Origin: CAYPNF01 sp964411985
Lineage (GTDB): Bacteria > Verrucomicrobiota > Verrucomicrobiia > Limisphaerales > J093
Length of the DNA: 64,000 nucleotides
Reading direction: 5' to 3'
Assembly: GCA_964411985.1 (NCBI GenBank)
Contig: CAYPNF010000017.1
Span: 1-64,000, forward strand
Positions 6,562-14,052 of this stretch are shown one piece after another. How positions within the stretch are numbered: position 1 is the stretch's first letter; every line of letters begins with the position of its first letter. Both the position numbers and the translations under genes were made by a program. The notes beneath the pieces are model-generated. The model had not been told where the DNA came from, did no database searches, and saw only the letters and a list, made by a program, of their open reading frames with translations.

Positions 6562-6921
6562 TTACCCAACCTTTCGTTTCCAGCAGACGAATCTTGCATT
6601 GGAGGTCGAAGTCATTGCTTTGATTACCGCCTCGTTGTCAAAACCGGGAAGCTGCTGCAGACGGTGGAGCAACTCTTTGATGCCCTCACATGACTGCGGG
6701 ACAGAGCAGCCGCCGCTTCTCTCACGGTCAAGCAACATGAAGAAAACGTCCTCCTGGCAAGGGCCTTCGTCGGTGGTCAAAATGCCGACCTCGTGCAGAT
6801 CGTCCCATCGTATCTTCTCTTCAACTCCATCCGGGCGAACGTGCGCTACCTCCTGATCGCTGAATGAAACCCGATCTAGTGGTCCCGGCTTCGCCGGACG
6901 AAATAGATCGAAAATGCTCAT
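6562..6921 (-). CDS. Conserved small soluble cassette protein, unknown function
   Basis: The start is ATG 6921 (MSIFDLFRPAKPGPLDRVSF), giving 119 aa. Features are an acidic DGVEEKIRWDDLHEVGI block, then ILTTDEGPCQEDVFF, then a Leu-rich helix (GIKELLHRLQQLPGF) and a FVCWKRK C-terminus. The overall pattern (beta, TTDEGP, FxLL, leucine helix) recalls small orphan proteins found near toxin or immunity genes, but I cannot name a family. No membrane segment. Confidence 0.55.
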   Translation of the reverse strand: MSIFDLFRPAKPGPLDRVSFSDQEVAHVRPDGVEEKIRWDDLHEVGILTTDEGPCQEDVFFMLLDRERSGGCSVPQSCEGIKELLHRLQQLPGFDNEAVIKAMTSTSNARFVCWKRKVG

Positions 6922-6933
6922 AGCTTCGGCGTT

Positions 6934-7025
6934 GGGTAACAATCCGGACCAGCGACTCCGCATCGTTGGTCTCTGGTTTGAGGTTCAGCTGTCATTGCGG
7001 ATTCGCTGCGGCCGGGTGGTTAAGC
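6934..7025 (-). repeat. attC site, family A
   Basis: The right box GTTAAGC (7019-7025) matches GTTRRRY exactly; the left box is GGGTAAC (6934-6940). The 92-bp palindrome carries the family-A arms AATCCGGACCAGCGACTCCG and CGGATTCGCTGCGGCCGGGT. Confidence 0.8.
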
Positions 7026-7457
7026 GGCATGGCGGACCCTTTTAATTGAGTCTTTCAGGAAGGGTCTCAGTTGCCGGACCTCTACTCGAGCAGCCAGCCG
7101 AACGCCAACAATGGTGAAGAGCGCGGTGAACCCAACGTGGACGAGAAAGGAATCCGGAACCGTTGTGAGCTTTGGCAAGGTACGTCCAATAGCACCTCCG
7201 GTCGCAAACATACCCGTAAATATTAGAAAGGGCACAAGTGACCGCCAGCGCCGGGATGCTTCCTTGCTGGCGTCGTGCAGCAATTGTTGCTGCTGGTCCT
7301 CGGCGAAGTCTGACAGCTCGGCGAAGGATTTCCGGCGAACAAAGGGCAAATGGCCGTCTAGTGACCAGATTTTTCCCATCCAGAGTGCGGGCATGACGAT
7401 GCTAAAGACAATGAAGGTCGGCCAGAATTCGCTCAGGAAATACTGCATCGTTGTCAT
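7020..7457 (-). CDS. Cassette-encoded membrane protein, 145 aa
   Basis: The product has 145 residues, starting MTTMQYFLSEFWPTFIVFSI. There are three membrane segments (about 10-29, 73-91 and 104-124), with a Gln- and Glu-rich cytosolic loop (DFAEDQQQQLLHDASKEASR) between the first two. No family is recognised. A second Met at 7448 is an alternative start. The stop sits at the edge of attC 6934-7025. Confidence 0.55.
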   Translation of the reverse strand: MTTMQYFLSEFWPTFIVFSIVMPALWMGKIWSLDGHLPFVRRKSFAELSDFAEDQQQQLLHDASKEASRRWRSLVPFLIFTGMFATGGAIGRTLPKLTTVPDSFLVHVGFTALFTIVGVRLAARVEVRQLRPFLKDSIKRVRHAA

Positions 7458-7479
7458 AGATCTCGATTGTTGTGCCAGT

Positions 7480-7571
7480 GCTTAACAGTCCGGACCAGCG
7501 ACTCCGCATCGTTGGTCTGTGGTTTGAAGTTCAGGTTTCATCGCGGACTCGCTGCGTTTGGGTGGTTCGGC
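7480..7571 (-). repeat. attC site, family A
   Basis: The left box GCTTAAC (7480-7486) fits RYYYAAC exactly, and the right box is GTTCGGC (7565-7571). It has the typical family-A interior. Confidence 0.8.
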
Positions 7572-7574
7572 GAG

Positions 7575-7811
7575 CTAGTCATGCTCTCTATCCTTGCGTG
7601 CCTGCTGTACCTGCCAGCTGTACTTCCCATAGTCCATGATCTGACACACCGGTGGCGTATCATCCGCTCCGACCTCAATCAAGTCCTCACCCCGGCTTCG
7701 TGCTAAATCCAGCGCCCGGCTGAGCGCCAGCACCCCAAGCTCCTTACCGAACTCGTCTATGACTCTAACCGCCCTCGCGGTAATCCTGCCGTTGACTCTG
7801 GCCCGCATCAT
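7575..7811 (-). CDS. Stand-alone IF-3 N-terminal domain protein
   Basis: This protein of about 78 aa covers almost exactly the N-terminal domain of translation initiation factor IF-3: ITARAVRVIDEFGKELGVLA, then ALDLARSRGEDLIEVG, then TPPVCQIMDYGKYSWQVQQ. The PPVC-IMDYGK block is the family hallmark. The C-terminal 30S-binding domain (about 100 residues) is absent; the frame ends in a charged QQARKDREHD tail a few bases before attC 7480-7571. Start choice is between ATGs at 7811 and 7808; the frame opens as far as 7829 inside the upstream attC. It may bind ribosomes or modulate initiation, but that is inference. Confidence 0.8.
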   Translation of the reverse strand: MMRARVNGRITARAVRVIDEFGKELGVLALSRALDLARSRGEDLIEVGADDTPPVCQIMDYGKYSWQVQQARKDREHD

Positions 7812-7820
7812 CACGTGTGC

Positions 7821-7913
7821 GCCGAACAATCCCGACCAGCGACTCCGCGTCGTTGGTCTGTGGTTTGAAGTTCAGTGTTCATCGCGGAGTTCGCTGCGTT
7901 CGGGGGGTTCGCT
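7821..7913 (-). repeat. attC site, family A
   Basis: GCCGAAC (7821-7827) and GTTCGCT (7907-7913) bound a 93-bp palindrome with CGACCAGCGACTCCGCG and CGGAGTTCGCTGCGTTCG arms. Confidence 0.75.
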
Positions 7914-7920
7914 GAGTGTA

Positions 7921-8169
7921 TCATTGCTCTACTCTCCTCAACGCTGATTCCGGGCCCTCGATATCGCCACTGCCGTCTTGGGCTTCAACTGTGTAAATGG
8001 GCTCGGAACCATCTGTTGAAGCAGCGACAATCCACCCGGTCTGAGTGGTGGCATCTGGCAAGGTCACCTCGACAATCGAGTTGTGCAGAAACTTCAAACC
8101 ATCGATCTTCTCTCCGGCAAGCCATGCAGCGTTCAGTCGGGCGAACCTCTTCTTATCCTCTGGATTCAT
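7921..8169 (-). CDS. Small hypothetical cassette protein, 82 aa
   Basis: The start ATG at 8169 (MNPEDKKRFARLNAAWLAGE) is preceded by a clear GAGGAG ribosome site at about 8175-8180, which decides it against the longer frame running back through the attC. The first 30 residues are helical and basic. The rest looks like a small beta domain (SIVEVTLPDATTQTGWIVAA, then YTVEAQDGSGD). I see no family match and no membrane segment. Confidence 0.6.
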   Translation of the reverse strand: MNPEDKKRFARLNAAWLAGEKIDGLKFLHNSIVEVTLPDATTQTGWIVAASTDGSEPIYTVEAQDGSGDIEGPESALRRVEQ

Positions 8170-8181
8170 GGCAGACTCCTC

Positions 8182-8274
8182 AGCGAACAATCCGGACCAG
8201 CGACTCAGCATCGTTGGTCTCTGGTTTGACATTCAGTGTTCATTGCGGAGTTCGCTGCGTTGGGGTGGTTGGAC
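8182..8274 (-). repeat. attC site, family A
   Basis: The right box GTTGGAC (8268-8274) fits GTTRRRY exactly; the left box is AGCGAAC (8182-8188). The 93-bp family-A palindrome overlaps the 3' end of the ankyrin gene. Confidence 0.8.
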
Positions 8275-9012
8275 CTTTTCCTCTCTTCTCCGCTTCTCCA
8301 GAATTGCAGCAAGTTCCTTCTGCCCCGATTGTCTGGCAAGTTCCAGAGGTGTGAGACCCTTCTTGTCCTTCGCCGACGCGTCAATGCCTTGGGCAAGCAA
8401 GAAATCCACTGTTGGTTTGTCGACAATCTCTCTTGGAGTTGCAGCCCAGTGAAGGGCGTTATAGCCATTGGTATCCTGAGCATTCACGCTGGCTCCCGCT
8501 TGCACCAGGACTTTGGCAACTGGAAGCCTCTTGCACCGATGCAGCGGGGTTCTGCCCTGGTGATCGACGGCGGAAACATCTGCCCCAGCCTTAACAAGCA
8601 ACTGCGCGATCCGCTCATCACGATTCTGGGTGGTTCCGTGCAAGGGTGATTTCCCCCAGTTGTCTCGAAGGTTGGGATTGGCTTTCGACTTCAACAGCAC
8701 GGCGACGGCAGCTCTGTGCTCCCCTCTCACTGCCACGTGGAGCGCTCCGCCGTATTCGGTCTTCGCATCCACGACAGCCCCCATTTTGATCAAATAATCG
8801 ACAATGTCGGCATGCCCATTGGCTGCTGCAAAATAGAGAAGAGGAACTCCGTCGTTCCTTTGTGTGTTTGCGAGTTTTGGGTCGGCATCAATCGTCTGCT
8901 TGAGGTCCTTCAAGTCCCCGCGCTTTGCGTGCTCAATCAGGTCCTCCCCAATCGCCGAGCATTCCAGAACGGCCATCAGCAGGGTAAGTGCGAGAAAGGG
9001 TAAGTGGCACAT
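8233..9012 (-). CDS. Exported ankyrin-repeat protein
   Basis: This 259-aa protein has a Sec-type signal peptide (MCHLPFLALTLLMAVLECSA) followed by about six ankyrin repeats (residues 28-240) with typical TPLHxA and GADVxA signatures: GVPLLYFAAANGHADIVDYL, GKSPLHGTTQNRDERIAQLL, GRTPLHRCKRLPVAKVLVQA and GYNALHWAATP. It presumably mediates protein-protein contacts in the periplasm. The last ten residues (PPQRSELRNEH) come from attC 8182-8274. It is the longest soluble product of the array and the second cassette from the array's proximal end. Confidence 0.85.
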   Translation of the reverse strand: MCHLPFLALTLLMAVLECSAIGEDLIEHAKRGDLKDLKQTIDADPKLANTQRNDGVPLLYFAAANGHADIVDYLIKMGAVVDAKTEYGGALHVAVRGEHRAAVAVLLKSKANPNLRDNWGKSPLHGTTQNRDERIAQLLVKAGADVSAVDHQGRTPLHRCKRLPVAKVLVQAGASVNAQDTNGYNALHWAATPREIVDKPTVDFLLAQGIDASAKDKKGLTPLELARQSGQKELAAILEKRRREEKVQPPQRSELRNEH

Positions 9013-9021
9013 AGGCGATGC

Positions 9022-9303
9022 TCAAGTCCAACGTCTAGTAGTGTATCCACCGTGCCCAGCGAAGCAAGCTTGGAGAGTTGCCTGAGGCGCACTCGGGCAT
9101 GGTGGATACACTGCAGTTGAACTGAGCCGCTGAGCCCGAGCTGGGCGAAGAAGTGAAATTAGAAAAGCTGAAACGCTTAGAAAAGCCCCCCAAAAACCCC
9201 ACGTAAAAGAACGGTAGAAAGTATCACATTTCCAATCCGATTGCCAGCGGAACTTATGAAAGCCGCACGAGCTGGGAACGCTGCCGACATGACCACACAC
9301 CAC
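9022..9303 (-). CDS. Possible small membrane protein of the proximal cassette
   Basis: The minus-strand frame from ATG 9303 contains one membrane segment (FYRSFTWGFWGAFLSVSAFL, about residues 29-48) and then runs through attC 9026-9122, which encodes its Pro-, Cys- and Gly-rich tail. There is no family match. The coding quality is modest, and it may be only an open frame in a short cassette. Confidence 0.3.
   Translation of the reverse strand: MVCGHVGSVPSSCGFHKFRWQSDWKCDTFYRSFTWGFWGAFLSVSAFLISLLRPARAQRLSSTAVYPPCPSAPQATLQACFAGHGGYTTRRWT
9026..9122 (-). repeat. attC site, singleton type, at the array's right end
   Basis: Boxes GTCCAAC (9026-9032) and GTTGAAC (9116-9122) both fit the consensus exactly. 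The arms AGTGTATCCACCGTGCCC and GGGCATGGTGGATACACT pair at 17 of 18 positions. It is the rightmost attC seen; array direction implies that attI would lie to its right. Confidence 0.7.
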
Positions 9304-10318
9304 TCCGGCTCACCGTGGAAACCTCGACGAACGACTGAGGGCAACCATCGGCCCGCTCTCCGCGAAGCGGTTTAGTTCAACTGTGATTATACGATTGCCA
9401 AACGTTTATTGACTGGCGGAAAAAGGCAAATTCTCCGGTGTGTAACTCGTTCCAAGGCAATCATGATGTCTCTAATAACTCTGTTCAGGTGCACACTTCG
9501 TCCCGGTCACTTCGCCTCATGGTCGAGGGACGATACACCTGTCAAACACCCCATAAACCCCGCTCTCCAATGTTCCTGCATCTCATCTCCCGGAGAATAC
9601 TTCCTGAGGGGGGGTGCATGGAACCTATAATTCCTTACCTTCTTTCCACCCCCAAGTCAATCGCTAAGCGTTGATGACAAATACCTTAACACCCTTTCAT
9701 TCAAAAGATTAGGCCCTTACAGAGGACGAATTACCAGGCGGTGCTGCGGTTCCTCTTAGTTGAGCCAAAGAAGCGGGTGTTCGTGGTGGAGCGATATTGC
9801 TTCAGGGGGTCGGTCGATGACTGGATTTCGGTTGGCGAGGGTCCTAAGTCGTTGCCTGTGCTGGTGAAGAAATATGTCCGCCACCTGGGTCAGGAGTCGA
9901 TGTATGAGCTCTATTAAGATGCCTCATCAGTGATGACGCAAACGCGGAAGCGGTCATTGAAATCGACGACCAGGAATTGTCACCCAAGGATTTCGCAAGG
10001 ATGTTGGCCACCTACGCGGGCTGGGGCATGCGAATAGAATTGGTCCCTGCCGGAGTGGTGCAAGGACGGGTTGGTCGGACAATCTCCCCCGGGGGTGCCA
10101 GGTGGAACCCCATGCCTCTGGATAATGCCCCCCAGGAAGCGACCGGTCGTGCCTGGTCGGTCTGGGCGCACCACAGGGCTTGCCTGATCCGGGCGTGGGC
10201 CTGACTCAGCCGAACTGGGTCTTTGAAACCGGACGCGCCGGGGAACCCTGCGGGATCGGCGAGGGCGGGCGCGAGCCTGATGGGGGACGCAGAGAGCCTG
10301 GGTCGGCCGACGACGGGC
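9304..10318. other. Gene-poor region at the array's proximal edge
   Basis: No intact gene is seen over about 1 kb. An integron integrase and attI would be expected here for an array reading leftwards, but no tyrosine-recombinase motif appears on either strand. GTTCAAC at 9375-9381 resembles an R box, and CAGTTGAACT (9114-9123) and AGTTCAACTG (9374-9383) form an inverted pair flanking the last cassette. Two decayed plus-strand coding fragments follow at 9723-10060. Confidence 0.5.
9723..10060 (+). pseudogene. Decayed gene fragments, unknown family
   Basis: Two coding-like pieces lie in different frames. Positions 9723-9917 read NYQAVLRFLLVEPKKRVFVV, then a VGEGPKSLPVLVKKYVRHLG block, and end at TAA; there is no ATG at the front. 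Positions 9923-10060 read SDDANAEAVIEIDDQELSPK, then DFARMLATYAGWGMRIELVP, which looks like the conserved C-terminus of a small bacterial protein family I cannot name. Start and frame continuity are missing, so this is a relic. Confidence 0.4.
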
Positions 10319-11704
10319 TCAGCGACTTTGAGTGGAGCCAACGCCTTGGAGTGACACGGCCAGGGCACCGGCAACCACTTCGGAACCTTGCGCGTTCAGG
10401 TGCGTATCGTAGAGGGCGTTGAACAGCATATCCCCGGTGCGTTCGGTCACCTCACGCAACATGGGCGTCAAATCTATGAAACCCACGCCGTTTCGCGCGC
10501 ATTCCGCTGCGACGACGGCAGGTAAATCCGTGGGCTGCCAGTCTTTGATGGACGGAGGCGTCGCGTTGCTGAACTCCAGCCGTCCGTGCCATACCCGCTG
10601 CTTGCACGGCATGTATATCAACCACGGGTTGACATGGTGCTGCCGACCGAAGGCGGCGTAGTTCGTAGCGAAAAGGGTAAGAGCACGAAGGGCGGCCTCC
10701 GGTTGATCCGCCCCGCTTTTTGGAGGCGGCTCCAGGGTCACGGGGACTCTCCCATGGGACGAACGAAAGAACGCGTCGACTGACAACTCCTGGCTCCCAG
10801 AGGGGGCGGGAGCACGATGAAAATGCTCGCCTAAGGCGCGCAAGAGCGAGGTTTGCTCCCGAATATCGCGCCGGGGGCGCTGTCCGGTCTTCTGGAATTG
10901 CATCAGACTGGTATACTCGCGTCGGATATCCTCCATATCATTCCCCTCATAGAAGACCACAAGCGTCGCCCGCACCTCCGGGCAGAGGCCGTAGTCTTGG
11001 AGGTAGCTCAAGTACGTTAAGGGGCCCGTGTACGAGACGCCGAGGTTTAATACGCGAAGACCCAACCGGCGGCCCAGCAGTGTGGTGAAGAGTTGGTCGG
11101 CGGGCAAATGGCCAAGCTCCGTGAAGGAGTCGCCCGCCACCGCCAAATCCCAAGCAGTAAGACCATCGTCGTTGCGGAATCCCAGATGGTTGTAATGGAC
11201 GGTGACCACAGGCTCGTCGCGGTAGGACTGGCTCGCCATGTGATACGCTTCCAGGTGGCCTCTCAAAACCTGACCTGTCCAAGTCATCGGCCCCAGCCGC
11301 CGGAAGAAGACATCTCCCGTTGGCACTCGAGGTTTCTGCCAGAAAGGCGCGACCTGGCGGAGCAAGGATGCCTGCCTGCGGAAGTCGAAACCCACTAGAC
11401 GGAAGGAGACTTCCACGCAGGCCACGAGCAGCAACAAGGTCGAAATGAAGATGCAGATGCGGGCGCTGCATCGTGCGAACTGCCGCCTCCTGTATAGGCC
11501 GGGCAGCAATGCCACAATAAACGCGACCATGCAGAGCGGCTTCCCTGCGCCACTCCAGTGCGCGGCCAGTTCGAGGCGCGTGAATACCAGCCACGCGGCG
11601 GCAAACGCCAAAAACGAAGTGATCAGGTGCAGTGCCAAAAACGCCTTAAAGCTCAACTCCTCCGCCTCCGGACTCCGAGTATCCCTGTTCGTAGCATCCA
11701 CCAT
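10319..11704 (-). CDS. Membrane-anchored SGNH/GDSL-type hydrolase
   Basis: This 461-aa protein has three hydrophobic segments in the first 110 residues (about 24-46, 56-71 and 83-101) and an exported SGNH domain. Block I is AVAGDSFTELGH (nucleophile Ser), block III is YEGNDMEDI (GxND), and the C-terminal DTHLNAQGSEV supplies the catalytic DxxH. Such proteins deacetylate or acetylate surface polysaccharides (AlgX/AlgJ-like) or cleave esters; the substrate here is unknown. It follows the glycosidase genes after 53 bp on the same strand and may remove O-acyl groups from the same glycan. Confidence 0.8.
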   Translation of the reverse strand: MVDATNRDTRSPEAEELSFKAFLALHLITSFLAFAAAWLVFTRLELAAHWSGAGKPLCMVAFIVALLPGLYRRRQFARCSARICIFISTLLLLVACVEVSFRLVGFDFRRQASLLRQVAPFWQKPRVPTGDVFFRRLGPMTWTGQVLRGHLEAYHMASQSYRDEPVVTVHYNHLGFRNDDGLTAWDLAVAGDSFTELGHLPADQLFTTLLGRRLGLRVLNLGVSYTGPLTYLSYLQDYGLCPEVRATLVVFYEGNDMEDIRREYTSLMQFQKTGQRPRRDIREQTSLLRALGEHFHRAPAPSGSQELSVDAFFRSSHGRVPVTLEPPPKSGADQPEAALRALTLFATNYAAFGRQHHVNPWLIYMPCKQRVWHGRLEFSNATPPSIKDWQPTDLPAVVAAECARNGVGFIDLTPMLREVTERTGDMLFNALYDTHLNAQGSEVVAGALAVSLQGVGSTQSR

Positions 11705-11757
11705 GGCACGGTAATTTATCGGTCCCGGTCACGCATGCAATTACGAAAACACAGGAA

Positions 11758-14052
11758 TCACGAAAGCTGCCAGATGGCAGTCTCCTTTGCTTGAAAGGTG
11801 TGTTCGAACTCATCGACGGCATGCCAGATTTTCTTTCTGCTGAAGGGATCAAGGACATGGGTTCGGCGTGGAAGCCGGATTCGTCTTAGGCCGGCTTGAT
11901 TGGCCGCCAGGGTCAGGTAACTGCGGCTGGCGTAAAGGGTGTCGTCGTGGTGGTTGTAGAGGTGGACACCTGCACGCCGGGCCAGACCTCGAAGGAAGGC
12001 TGCCGGGAGCACAGGGTTCATCGTGTAATACGATGTCCAACCCGGCATCGACTTCATGGCGAGCGCGACCTCCTTGCGCCCCTCCAACGTGCCCAAGGGC
12101 ATCGCCTTTTCGTCTTCCACCGAGATCCTCTCTACCCAGATGTGTTCATGGCCAATCACCGATGGCAGTGCGGTGGTGGTTTCACAAAGCCGCTTGCCCT
12201 GCTCCCCGAGTTGAATTCTTGCCCGCACCCGTTCTGACTCGGCAGCGCGGACCAGACGTATCCCGGTCAACTCACGCATGGCCTCGGTGGAGCTCTTTGC
12301 ACCGTTGAATAAACCCGGTGCATAGCACCAAAGCACAGTGCGACTGTGGTTCAGCACTCGACGCTGGATCAGGCTCCGTTGCTGGGTGCAGAGGTGGATG
12401 CAGTTCAGGAAGATCACCAGCCGATAGGGTGCCAGATCGAGTCGCGCAAGGTCGTCCACTAAAACCGAATCATGCGGTGCGCCGATCTTCGCAAACTGGA
12501 CCTGGGCGGGCTGGAGCGTTTGGGCAAGCCAGGCGCTCTCGAAAGGGGTGTAAGCGCAGGAAGGTTCGTCCGAGACCACCAGGATCTGGGCTACCGAAGA
12601 GCAATCGTGTTCTCGGGAAGCGTGCAGAAGCTGATTCAGTCGTTTCACCTCGGCCATCAGTTCCGGATGGTCGAAGTACCCGCCGTGCAGGTCAAAGAAG
12701 CTCTGGTAGACTCCGTTACCCAGGACGAAACCCGCACCGCGCCGGTATTGCCAGATCGTTTGCTGGGGTGTCTCGGTGACGCCCAGTTCCTGGCGATAGC
12801 GGGCCACTGTGGCGCGATCCGGATTCGCTTTGTTCATCTCGTCGTAACGAAACGACACGGTATCGTTATCGTGATACCAGAGCTTGCCATGGAGGCGGAG
12901 GGAGGTGATCGGGGCGCGCGCGTAATCCGCTCCGGAGCCGAGCTCACGGTTGAAGTAGCTGGCTGTCACCGCAACAAAGTCGAGGTATTCGCAATCCTGG
13001 AGGCGGGTCATGGCGTTGTGGCCGTACTCGGGGTCGCCACCAAATTCAAACAGGTAGCAGTAGAAGGTCCCCACCACTTTCTTGAAACCAGAGGCCTCTT
13101 TTGCGGCCTGAGCAAAGTGCCGGATCGCTTCAGGGACAAGGTCGTTGAAGAACAGGTACCAATCCACAACGGCCATCTCGGTGGAAGGATCCCGGAAACT
13201 CCGCTGGCGGTCGCGCTGTCGGGCGGCCTGGGAGGGCACGCCGGCCGTATCGAAGCTGGCCTGAGGGTCGTTCCAAGCCCTGCGCAGAGACTCGGTAGTC
13301 CGGTACTTCGTGCGCAGCCAGGCACGAAAAGCCTCGACGGCGTGCGGACTGTAATCGCTCAGCTCGTTGGTGTGGATGCTCCAGTGGTACCACTCCTCCG
13401 TCATCAACCCGGTAAAGAAGTAGCCGAAGAGCCGGTCTCCATAGTCACTCTCCTGCAGGTGGCGGATGAGCCGCTGCAGGCCGGCGGCCAGGTCGGGTCG
13501 CCACTTGGCCGAAGCCAGGGAAGGGCAGGCCTTCCCGCCCCGTCCCATGTCGGCTTTGGCGGAATACGCTGCTGAGCCGGTCGCGAGTTGTTGACACTCC
13601 TGCGGGTTGGCCTGCATCCACCATTCGGGCGTGCTCAAGAGGATGCGGGGCAGCAGGAGGGCTTTTGGGTTGGCATCCAGTACGCGCCGGACTACCTCGT
13701 CGAGATTGGCGAAGTCCCAGTGTTTCGGCCCGCGCCAGGTGGAGGCGGCAAAACCGTCCCCCAGATTGGTGGAAAAGCTGAACACATCGGTGCCAGCCTC
13801 AGCAAACTGTCGGAAAAACCTGGTCTCCGGCACGTAGGTTTCAAAGAGCGGCTTGGAATAAGGGCGCCCATCGAGGAAAAACATGGGCCGGCCCCGATGA
13901 CGCCGGACTTCCGTGCGAGGGCCAGGAACCTTCGAGGAAGGCACACCTGCGGCGCAGAGGCAGGGGGTTGATGCCAGAGCCAGGCCCGCACAGGCGGTAT
14001 GAGTGAGGAATTGGCGCCGATGCATGCCGAGGGAAGAAGCGTCGTCAGGCAT
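11758..14052 (-). CDS. Tat-exported beta-galactosidase-like (GH42-type) protein
   Basis: This 764-aa protein has the twin-arginine signal MHRRQFLTHTACAGLALAST (if translation starts at the internal ATG 14025, the n-region is shorter). Residues about 60-470 form a TIM-barrel-like region (ETRFFRQFAEAGTDVFSFST, then FGYFFTGLMTEEWYHW, the likely acid region). Residues 480-640 resemble the GH42 trimerisation domain (ILVVSDEPSCAYTPFESAWL). I infer hydrolysis of a plant or algal beta-galactoside-like glycan in the periplasm. It overlaps the upstream gene by 8 bp, so the two are co-transcribed. The catalytic residues are not proven. Confidence 0.75.
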   Translation of the reverse strand: MPDDASSLGMHRRQFLTHTACAGLALASTPCLCAAGVPSSKVPGPRTEVRRHRGRPMFFLDGRPYSKPLFETYVPETRFFRQFAEAGTDVFSFSTNLGDGFAASTWRGPKHWDFANLDEVVRRVLDANPKALLLPRILLSTPEWWMQANPQECQQLATGSAAYSAKADMGRGGKACPSLASAKWRPDLAAGLQRLIRHLQESDYGDRLFGYFFTGLMTEEWYHWSIHTNELSDYSPHAVEAFRAWLRTKYRTTESLRRAWNDPQASFDTAGVPSQAARQRDRQRSFRDPSTEMAVVDWYLFFNDLVPEAIRHFAQAAKEASGFKKVVGTFYCYLFEFGGDPEYGHNAMTRLQDCEYLDFVAVTASYFNRELGSGADYARAPITSLRLHGKLWYHDNDTVSFRYDEMNKANPDRATVARYRQELGVTETPQQTIWQYRRGAGFVLGNGVYQSFFDLHGGYFDHPELMAEVKRLNQLLHASREHDCSSVAQILVVSDEPSCAYTPFESAWLAQTLQPAQVQFAKIGAPHDSVLVDDLARLDLAPYRLVIFLNCIHLCTQQRSLIQRRVLNHSRTVLWCYAPGLFNGAKSSTEAMRELTGIRLVRAAESERVRARIQLGEQGKRLCETTTALPSVIGHEHIWVERISVEDEKAMPLGTLEGRKEVALAMKSMPGWTSYYTMNPVLPAAFLRGLARRAGVHLYNHHDDTLYASRSYLTLAANQAGLRRIRLPRRTHVLDPFSRKKIWHAVDEFEHTFQAKETAIWQLS

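Noticed and set aside
5485..8274. Regularly spaced repeats as a possible CRISPR array
   Set aside because: The repeats are 90-bp palindromes separated by 300-500 bp of coding sequence, not 25-40 bp repeats with short spacers, and no cas genes are present.
9409..9674. Small plus-strand frames near the array end as an integrase remnant
   Set aside because: The translations show none of the tyrosine-recombinase boxes (R...HxxR...Y) and no IntI-specific patch.
12472..13575. Plus-strand open frame of 367 codons
   Set aside because: Antisense to the GH42-like gene, which has a Tat signal and domain structure on the minus strand.
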